Source of the DNA: Nakamurella flava
GTDB lineage: Bacteria; Actinomycetota; Actinomycetes; Mycobacteriales; Nakamurellaceae
Length of the DNA stretch: 64,000 nucleotides
Direction of reading: 5' to 3'
Assembly (NCBI RefSeq): GCF_005298075.1
Contig: NZ_SZZH01000007.1
Coordinates: 62,001-126,000, forward strand
In this document: positions 57,871 through 64,000 of the stretch, piece after piece
How positions within the stretch are numbered: the first letter of the stretch is position 1
Layout: every line of letters begins with the position of its first letter
Notes under the pieces: model-generated
The model's input: the letters and a program-made list of their open reading frames with translations, nothing else
The model's database searches: none
Told to the model about the DNA's origin: nothing
Translations under genes and position numbers: made by a program

Positions 57871-58626
57871 CTACAGCAGCGCCGGGCTGTCCCGCTCGTG
57901 GAACGGCGCCGCCCCGCCGACGGGCTCGCCGGCGGCGACGGATTCCAGGATCTCCACGGCGACGTCCCGCAGCTTGCGGTTGCTCTCCTGCGACATCCGC
58001 CGCAGGGTGGTGAAGGCCGCGTCCGGCCCGCCGCCGCGCTGGTTCATCAGGACACCCAGGGCCAGATCGATCACCCGGCGGTTGTCCATCGCCGACGTCC
58101 GGTCGTCGAGGTTCTGGGCCTGCCGGGTCAGCAGCCGGGCCAGCCCCAGCCCGCCGGCGATCTCAGGGGCGGCGGCGGCCGCCGTCGAGCGGTCCTCGGC
58201 CGAGATGCCGTCGACCTCCGGGTGGTAGACCTTCAGCACCGCCGACGGCCGGCCGTGCAGCAGGACCGGCACCGACACACAGCTCGCCGCCCCCAGTTGC
58301 GCCGCCTGCGGGCCGTACTCGCCCCACCGGTCGTCCCCGGCGAGGTCCGGCACGTACAGGCCGACCCCCTCGGTCAGCGCGAACAGACACGGCCCGACGC
58401 CGATCCGGTACTGCAGTTCGTCGACCGCCCGGGCCAGCTCGGTGCTCGCGCCGACGGTGAACGGCGCGCCGTCCAGATCCATGGTGACCGCGACACCGGC
58501 GGTCGGGCCGAGCCGGCTGTCGATGCGCTCGGAGAGGTCGTCCAGGTACTCGATGAGCGCACTCAGCACGTCCGTCACCGCGCCCGAGGCCAGGGGGGCG
58601 TCGTTCGTCGTGTCCGTCTCCGTCAT
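57871..58626 (-). CDS. GAF-ANTAR regulator (RNA-binding antiterminator)
   Basis: A 251-aa protein: GAF sensor domain in residues 20-160 (RIGVGPCLFALTEGVGLYVPDLAGDDRWGEY region) and a C-terminal ANTAR domain (RRVIDLALGVLMNQRGGGPDAAFTTLRRMSQESN in pieces). ANTAR proteins prevent termination by binding paired RNA hexaloops. AGAGGATT precedes ATG 58626. It is divergent from the phosphohistidine/PPDK-like operon and may regulate it. Confidence 0.88.
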   Translation of the reverse strand: MTETDTTNDAPLASGAVTDVLSALIEYLDDLSERIDSRLGPTAGVAVTMDLDGAPFTVGASTELARAVDELQYRIGVGPCLFALTEGVGLYVPDLAGDDRWGEYGPQAAQLGAASCVSVPVLLHGRPSAVLKVYHPEVDGISAEDRSTAAAAAPEIAGGLGLARLLTRQAQNLDDRTSAMDNRRVIDLALGVLMNQRGGGPDAAFTTLRRMSQESNRKLRDVAVEILESVAAGEPVGGAAPFHERDSPALL

Positions 58627-58947
58627 GTCGAATCCTCTCCGCGAGCTTCGCCCGGTTTCATCAATTCCGTGACATCGCCGCCACGAGGTCCGCTTCAGGC
58701 CGCACAGTAGGGCACCGAGGCGCCTATCGCGCTCCTGCTGTTGCGCTCCGGTGGGCTCGGCGACCGCCGAACACCCCTTGTCCATCCCGGACAATGCCGT
58801 GGCCTACTTTTGTCGGCCTGGTCCATCGGCCCGGTCGGCGGACGAGCGGCACTGTGACCACGGCAACAACCGGGCCTCGAGGTGGCGGATCCTCGGCTCC
58901 GGTGCCCGCACCCACGGGTCGCGCCCCAACTTCAAGGAGGAAGTTCC
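58627..58947. promoter_or_regulatory. Divergent control region with inverted repeat
   Basis: 321 nt between the GAF-ANTAR gene and the swivel-domain gene. It contains TTGTCC-ATCCC-GGACAA (58778-58794), a perfect 6-bp inverted repeat, and a strong AAGGAGGAAG site near its right end. No ORF or RNA gene is supported. The repeat is a candidate operator. Confidence 0.5.
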
Positions 58948-59367
58948 ATGGCTGAAGTGCTCGCCGAGGGTTTCAACGTCTTCGACACCACCAAATCGCC
59001 GGCGGGCACCGTGAAGTACCTGGAATCGCCGTCCGACGTCATCAGCCTGATCCGGTCGGGCAAGCTGGGCGAGCACATCCTGCTCGTCCGCGGCGGCACC
59101 ACCACGTTCCTCGCCCCCGCGCTGAGTATGGGTGCGATCGGCGTGATCACGATGTCCGGCGCCCCCGAGTCGCACCTGGGCATTCTGTCCCGCGAGTTCC
59201 AGACTCCCTGCGTGATGACCGCCCACCTGTCCAGCAGTGAGTCGCGCTACGTCGTCGGCGACACCGACGACGCCCATTTCGTCGAGATCGCCAAGGCCCT
59301 CGACGGCCGCCGGGTCCGGCTCGACTGCACCGACCACGAGACCGGTCGCGTCCTCGCCGACGACTGA
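58948..59367 (+). CDS. Stand-alone PEP-utilizing (phosphohistidine) swivel-domain protein
   Basis: A 139-aa protein with an AAGGAGGAAG site. It is a lone phosphohistidine mobile domain: ILLVRGGTTTFLAPALSMGAIGVITMSG followed by APESHLGILSREFQTPCVM, where His76 aligns with the phosphorylated His of TSHAAVVAR in PPDK. The motif is altered (APESH instead of GGxTSH), so phosphorylation is plausible but unproved. It heads an operon that ends in a PPDK-like enzyme carrying its own swivel domain, an unusual double arrangement. Confidence 0.82.
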   Translation: MAEVLAEGFNVFDTTKSPAGTVKYLESPSDVISLIRSGKLGEHILLVRGGTTTFLAPALSMGAIGVITMSGAPESHLGILSREFQTPCVMTAHLSSSESRYVVGDTDDAHFVEIAKALDGRRVRLDCTDHETGRVLADD

Positions 59368-59420
59368 CCCGCTCACCCCACCCTCAGCCAGCACGCAGCA
59401 CCGGACAGGAGCGCGAGTCA

Positions 59421-60866
59421 ATGACGACCACTGCAGCACAGGGCACCACCACCGGGTCGACCTTCCGCGACCGCTACCGACCCGAGGACGAGGGTCTGCG
59501 GTTCCAGGAACTCACCTACACCGGAAACTTCGTCGGCATGGAACCGGTCACGGACGGCATCAAGGGCGACAAGATGATGCGGGCCCGGGCCAAGAGCAAG
59601 GTCCTCGAGAAGGTGACCGCCGACGACGTCCGCAAGGACCAGTTCACGATCGACGAGCTCAACGACCTCAACAACTACCTGGCCTGGAACATCTGGGACG
59701 TCCTGGTCATGCGGGCCACCGAGGGCGTGAGCGGCATGATCCCGCGGCAGGAATACGAGATCCTCGCCTTCATGCACGAGTTCTACCGGTGGCCGGAGAT
59801 CCTGCGCATGACCACCCGCGAGGTCGGCGGCGCCCAGGGGATCATGGACATCGGCGCGACCGCCCGCCGGGAGATCGGCACCAAGGTCAACGCGGTCCAC
59901 GACTGGGCCATCGGGGCCGTCGGTTTCGGTATGGGCCGGTGTGGCCTGCTCGCCCTGGAGGCGATCGGACCCGACGACTACATCTCCGAGTCCAACGACA
60001 TCCTCAAGTTCATGCAACGGGTGCTGTGGGGCAAGCGGCAGGACGGGTATCTGCTGAACTCGCAGGACCGCTACCGCTGCAAGATCCACGACGACGACTT
60101 CCTGGCCACCCTCACCGCGCAGATCGAACCGCTGGAGGCCGGCGGACCCGAGCACGCCGCGTTCACCCAGTTCAACGCGGCCGCCGAGTTGCTGTCGTTC
60201 CTGGACCACTACGACTGTCGGCTCGGCCTGGGCGACACCGGCCCCTACGAGCTGCCCGACGGCAATCTGCTGATCCTGCGGGACCTGTTCGTCAACGAGG
60301 AGGTCTTCCACTGGAGCGACGTCTGTGACGACGCCGGCCTGCCGCACGCCTACACCCTGGCGATCGTCCTGGACCCGGAGAAGATGTCGCTGGCCGAGAT
60401 CCGGGTCAACGACATCTCGACCACCTTCACCCGCCCCAAAAACTACATCGACGCCATCGTCGGCGGAGCCGTGTTCTCGCGGGAGAAGTGGAACACCCCC
60501 ATGGGCCAGGTCGCCAACATCCCCATCAAGGACCTGCCCGGCCACCTGGAGCGGGTCCGGACGGCGACGCTCAAGCTCTACAGCAAGACGTCGCGGATGT
60601 GCCGTCGCGATCTCATCTGGAACGGCCAGTACGTCTACTACGTCGACATGATCCTGCCCCACCTGCGATTGGCCGGCACCTACGACAAGGCCTGCCGGGA
60701 CTACAACCTGTGGGAGATCGACCAGCGGGTGGCCAACTACTACTACGACATCACCAAGCGCGGCTTCGCCCAGGAGACGGTGCCCAGCAAGATCTTCTCC
60801 GGCGCGGGATACCTGCCCTTCTCCGACGGGGCCGACCTGGGCAATTCGAAGGGGCGTTGGCTCTAG
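59421..60866 (+). CDS. Unknown conserved-looking 481-aa protein of the PPDK-like operon
   Basis: A 481-aa soluble protein with no recognised family. It is rich in aromatic and acidic residues and shows distinctive blocks: GNFVGMEPVTDGIKGDKMM, NYLAWNIWDVLVMRATEGV, HEFYRWPEILRMTTREVGG, NDISTTFTRPKNYIDAIVGG, CRRDLIWNGQYVYYVD and DYNLWEIDQRVANYYYD. Spacing within the operon (53 nt after the swivel gene, 112 nt before the next) suggests co-transcription. It may be the catalytic partner that receives the phosphoryl group. An acceptor-binding subunit is inference. Confidence 0.8.
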   Translation: MTTTAAQGTTTGSTFRDRYRPEDEGLRFQELTYTGNFVGMEPVTDGIKGDKMMRARAKSKVLEKVTADDVRKDQFTIDELNDLNNYLAWNIWDVLVMRATEGVSGMIPRQEYEILAFMHEFYRWPEILRMTTREVGGAQGIMDIGATARREIGTKVNAVHDWAIGAVGFGMGRCGLLALEAIGPDDYISESNDILKFMQRVLWGKRQDGYLLNSQDRYRCKIHDDDFLATLTAQIEPLEAGGPEHAAFTQFNAAAELLSFLDHYDCRLGLGDTGPYELPDGNLLILRDLFVNEEVFHWSDVCDDAGLPHAYTLAIVLDPEKMSLAEIRVNDISTTFTRPKNYIDAIVGGAVFSREKWNTPMGQVANIPIKDLPGHLERVRTATLKLYSKTSRMCRRDLIWNGQYVYYVDMILPHLRLAGTYDKACRDYNLWEIDQRVANYYYDITKRGFAQETVPSKIFSGAGYLPFSDGADLGNSKGRWL

Positions 60867-60978
60867 GCCCGGCCCACTGTTTTTTCCTGCACCACCGGTG
60901 AGAACGACAGGCGCGGTCGACGGCTCCCGTCGGCCGCGTCTGGCTCTCCCACCCGCCGATCCAGGAGGAAGTGCTCCG

Positions 60979-61596
60979 ATGGTCCACCCGCTGGACGACA
61001 CCGATTACGACGTACTGAATGTCGTGGCGTTGAAGAAGATGGCGTCGGCCGAGGTGGTCGCCCACGACGCCCGGATCGACATCGGCACCGCCGAACGGGC
61101 CCTGGCCGCGTTGGCCGATCAGGGGCTGCTCGTACTGGCCGGCGGGATGGCCCTGCCGAGCGACGCCGCGGAACCGGCCCTGCGGTCGACCGCCGACACC
61201 CGATACGCGCGGCTCCGCACCGACGACGAGATCGCGCGCCTGGTCGACCGTTTCGAACCGATCAACACCCAGTTCCTGACCACCATGTCGGCCTGGCAAC
61301 AGGTCGAGGTCGGCGGTCGGAAGGTCACCAACGACCATTCCGATCCTGAGTACGACGGAAAGATCATCGATCGGGTCGACCGCCTCGTCACCCGCTTGCA
61401 GCCGCTACTCGACGCGCTGGCCGGATTCGACCCCCGGTTCGCCGGCTACCCGGAACGGTTCGCTGCCGCCCTGGCCCAGATCGATGCCGGCCGGGTCGAG
61501 TTCGTCTCGTCGCCGACCCTGGACTCGGCCCACACCGTCTGGTTCGAGTTCCACGAGGACCTGCTCCGCACCCTCGGACGGGAACGCGCCGAATGA
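60979..61596 (+). CDS. 205-aa accessory protein of the PPDK-like operon
   Basis: A 205-aa protein with a CAGGAGGAAG site. The N-terminal 70 residues look like a winged helix (DYDVLNVVALKKMASAEVVAHDARIDIGTAERALAALADQGLL in pieces), the rest is helical (FEPINTQFLTTMSAWQQVE, RLVTRLQPLLDALAGFDPRFAGY). No family recognised. Its stop overlaps the PPDK-like start (ATGA), so the two products are probably made in fixed ratio and may form a complex. Confidence 0.78.
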   Translation: MVHPLDDTDYDVLNVVALKKMASAEVVAHDARIDIGTAERALAALADQGLLVLAGGMALPSDAAEPALRSTADTRYARLRTDDEIARLVDRFEPINTQFLTTMSAWQQVEVGGRKVTNDHSDPEYDGKIIDRVDRLVTRLQPLLDALAGFDPRFAGYPERFAAALAQIDAGRVEFVSSPTLDSAHTVWFEFHEDLLRTLGRERAE

Positions 61597-64000
61597 GCGC
61601 GCCGACACCCACGACCGAACAGACCACCCCACCGATGCCCGAACGCTTCACCGTCACCTTCGCCGAGGCCGATCCCGCCGACGTGGACAGCCTGGGCGGC
61701 AAGGGATCCGGCCTGGCCCGGATGACCCAGCAGGGGCTGCGCGTACCGCCCGGGTACGTCGTGCGGACCCCGGCCTGCCGGGCGTACCTCACCGCCCGGC
61801 GGCTGCCGGAGGGTCTGGCGCAGGAGGTCCGGGACCGGCTGGCCGAGCTGGAGCGGGCCACCGGCAAGACCTTCGGCGGCGGCCCGGTCCCGCTGCTGCT
61901 GTCGGTGCGCTCCGGCGCCCCCGTCTCCATGCCCGGGATGATGGACACCATCCTCAACCTGGGCGTCTGCCGGGAGTCGGCCGCCGCCCTCGGGGCCGCC
62001 ACCGGCGACGCCCGCTTCGTGGCCGATGTCGTCGCCCGTTTCCACGCCATGTACGCCGAGACAGTCCTGGGCGCACTGGAATCCGCCCCCGCGGTGGCCG
62101 ACGCCGTCGCGGCGGTCGACGCCGGGGACGACCCCGCCGTGGTCTACGAACGGATCTGGTCCGTGGCCGAGGCGGCGCTGGCCGAGGACACCGGGGACAG
62201 CGTCCCCGCCGACCCCCGTGAACAGCTGCTCGGCGCTGTCGAGGCGGTGTTCCGGTCGTGGAACACCCGGCGGGCCCGCACCTATCGCGACTTCCACGGC
62301 ATCCCCAACGACCTCGGCACCGCGGTCGTCGTCCAGTCGATGGTGTTCGGCAATCTGTCCGACGACTCGGGCTCCGGGGTGGTCTTCACCCGGAACCCGG
62401 TGACCGGGGAGCCGGGCCTGTTCGGCGAGTATCTCGCCCACAGCCAGGGCGAGGACGTGGTCGCCGGCGTCCGCACCCCGGACCCGGTGGCCGAGGCGTT
62501 GGCACCCGCCCTGCTGGACGAACTGCGCGCCACTGCCGCCGATCTCGAGCGCGCACAGGCCGACGTGCTCGACATCGAGTTCACCGTGGAGCGTTCGGAG
62601 CTGTTCCTGCTGCAGGTGCGCAGCGCCAAGCGCACCCCGGAGGCCGCGGTGCGCATCGCCGCCGACCTGGTCGCCGAAGGTGTCGCCGACGCCGCGGCGG
62701 CGCTGCGGTCGGTCACCCCCGAACAGGTCCGGCAGGTGCAGCGCCCGGGTTTCGACGACGCCGAGGTGCAGTCCGCCCGCGAGGCCGGCCGCCTGCTCAC
62801 CACCGGCATCGGCGCGTGCCCCGGCCAGGTCACCGGCACCCTCGTCCTGGACCCGGACCGGGCCAAGGCCCAGGCCGAGGACGGCCGCGCGGTCATCCTG
62901 GCCCGGGCCGTCACCAGCCCGGCCGACCTGCACGGGATGATCGCCGCCCGCGGGATCGTCACCGCGACCGGCGGGTCCACCAGCCATGCCGCCGTCGTCG
63001 CGCGGGCTCTGGGGACCTGCTGCGTCGTCGGTGCCGGGGACCTGCAGATCGACGCGGCCGCCCGCACCGTGACCGTCGCCGGCCACACCGTCGCCGAGGG
63101 CGACGAGGTCTCCCTGGACGGCTCGACCGGCGAGCTGTTCACCGGGAGCTTCGCGGTGGCCACCGCCGCCGCGGCCACGACGGCGATGGACGCGCTGCTG
63201 GGCGTCGCCCGGCGGGCCTCCGGGTGCGAGGTCCTCAGCCGGGTCACCCTGGTCGACGACGTCGAGGCGGCCCGTTCCGCCGGGGCCGACGGACTGGTCA
63301 CCGCGATCGATGACGTCCTCGCCGCCACCGGGCACCTCGACGGGCTCATCGATCACCTGCTGGCCGCGCCCGGACCGGGTGCCCCCGAGTTCGACGACTT
63401 CGCCGAACTGATCGCCCGCGAGATGACGCCGCTGCTCCGAGCGGCCGGTGACATCGCGATCGGCGTCCGCGCCATCGATCTGGTCGCCGACGAATCCCGC
63501 GAGCTGCTCCAGCAGACCGCGGTGACCACCCGGCACCCGGAGCTATCGCTGCCGCTGGGGCGGCTGGCCCTCATCGAGGCCCAGCTGGCCGGGCTGCACC
63601 GGGCGGTCGCCGCCGTCGACGGAACCCCCCGGGTGCACCTGGCCGTGCGGCACCTCACCGACCCCGCGGAGGCGCAGCTGCTGCGCGACACCGCGGACCG
63701 CATCGCCCCGGGCATCGCTGTCGGTTCCTACCTGACCAGCCCGCGGGGGATCGACCGGATCGACGGTATCGCCGCGGCCGGCGACGTCGTGTGGGTGGAG
63801 ACGCGCGCCCTGCAGGCCGCGCTGTTCGGTCTGCCGGCCCGGCTCCTGCTGACCGCCGAACCGCTGGACGAGTACGTGCGCCGCGGCCTGCTGGCCACCG
63901 ATCCGCGGACCACCCTGGACCCTGTCGCCGAACGCCTGCTCGCCGACGTCGCCGCCATCGACGGCCGGAACGGCGTGCGGGTCGGCGTGCGCATCTCGGG
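61593..64000 (+). CDS. PPDK-like phosphotransferase with degenerate PEP domain (3' end outside window)
   Basis: At least 802 aa, running off the right edge. The ATP-grasp is canonical PPDK: SLGGKGSGLARM, LLSVRSGAPVSMPGMMDT, FTRNPVTGEPGLFGEY, SQGEDVVAG, LQVRSAKRTPEAAVRIA. The swivel domain has TGGSTSHAAVVARALG with His465. The C-terminal barrel keeps the frame of PPDK but not its motifs: GIGLCRTEHM becomes GLVTAIDDVL, ExPRA becomes TSPRG, GTNDLTQ becomes ETRALQA. So ATP-driven histidine phosphorylation is likely, but pyruvate/PEP is probably not the substrate. Confidence 0.85.
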   Translation, partial: MSAPTPTTEQTTPPMPERFTVTFAEADPADVDSLGGKGSGLARMTQQGLRVPPGYVVRTPACRAYLTARRLPEGLAQEVRDRLAELERATGKTFGGGPVPLLLSVRSGAPVSMPGMMDTILNLGVCRESAAALGAATGDARFVADVVARFHAMYAETVLGALESAPAVADAVAAVDAGDDPAVVYERIWSVAEAALAEDTGDSVPADPREQLLGAVEAVFRSWNTRRARTYRDFHGIPNDLGTAVVVQSMVFGNLSDDSGSGVVFTRNPVTGEPGLFGEYLAHSQGEDVVAGVRTPDPVAEALAPALLDELRATAADLERAQADVLDIEFTVERSELFLLQVRSAKRTPEAAVRIAADLVAEGVADAAAALRSVTPEQVRQVQRPGFDDAEVQSAREAGRLLTTGIGACPGQVTGTLVLDPDRAKAQAEDGRAVILARAVTSPADLHGMIAARGIVTATGGSTSHAAVVARALGTCCVVGAGDLQIDAAARTVTVAGHTVAEGDEVSLDGSTGELFTGSFAVATAAAATTAMDALLGVARRASGCEVLSRVTLVDDVEAARSAGADGLVTAIDDVLAATGHLDGLIDHLLAAPGPGAPEFDDFAELIAREMTPLLRAAGDIAIGVRAIDLVADESRELLQQTAVTTRHPELSLPLGRLALIEAQLAGLHRAVAAVDGTPRVHLAVRHLTDPAEAQLLRDTADRIAPGIAVGSYLTSPRGIDRIDGIAAAGDVVWVETRALQAALFGLPARLLLTAEPLDEYVRRGLLATDPRTTLDPVAERLLADVAAIDGRNGVRVGVRIS

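Overview
This is a 64 kb stretch of a high-GC actinobacterial chromosome. Nearly every codon ends in G or C, GTG starts are common, and many start codons follow a TANNNT -10 box by only 6-8 nt (leaderless mRNAs). F420-linked and DinB-type proteins, SARP and AfsR-like regulators and an ANTAR protein point the same way. The genus cannot be fixed from sequence alone. Both edges cut genes: the hrpA helicase on the left and a pyruvate-phosphate-dikinase-like gene on the right.

Layout. 1-10.5 kb: housekeeping and accessory genes (hrpA end, lipoprotein hydrolase, prephenate dehydrogenase, tadA with its partner, an SDR with a divergent TetR and two clear operators, a secreted protein). 10.7-28.9 kb: a RiPP cluster that fits class V lanthipeptides (lanthidins). 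On the minus strand lie an aminoglycoside-phosphotransferase-like kinase, a HopA1-like protein, three precursor peptides, an ABC exporter, an F420-type reductase, a LanD-like flavoprotein decarboxylase, a degenerate second kinase-like protein, an M16 peptidase and a methyltransferase. It is flanked by a SARP-type regulator and a divergent operon encoding an XRE/P-loop regulator, an ABC-2 transporter (possible self-immunity) and a tiny membrane protein. Heptamer direct repeats with 11-bp periodicity lie in both large intergenic regions.

28.9-36 kb: AraC, VOC, MFS pump plus TetR, DinB, tRNA-Ser(CGA), malic enzyme and an AAC(6')-Ib-like acetyltransferase. 36-45.5 kb: three serpins with equal-length but diversified reactive loops and two paralogous cysteine-rich lipoproteins. 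Four of these five genes share an identical ECF-like promoter, (C/G/T)GCAACC-N17-CGTC, placed 8-9 nt before the start codon, so they look like one leaderless envelope regulon. The cytoplasmic serpin lacks it.

45.5-55.8 kb: EamA/LysR pair, then a five-gene operon for tetrahydrofolate-dependent aromatic O-demethylation (LigM-like demethylase, alpha/beta hydrolase, MetF, PurU, FolD). It returns methyl-THF to THF plus formate. A TetR, an MHS-type aromatic-acid symporter and a PaaX-like regulator accompany it. 55.8-58.6 kb: RibD-like reductase, F420/NADP reductase, EVE protein, GAF-ANTAR protein. 58.9-64 kb: an unusual operon with a stand-alone phosphohistidine swivel domain, a 481-aa protein of unknown family, a 205-aa protein and a PPDK-like enzyme whose ATP and phosphohistidine domains are intact but whose PEP/pyruvate domain has lost its hallmark motifs. 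This may be a phosphotransferase with a different acceptor.
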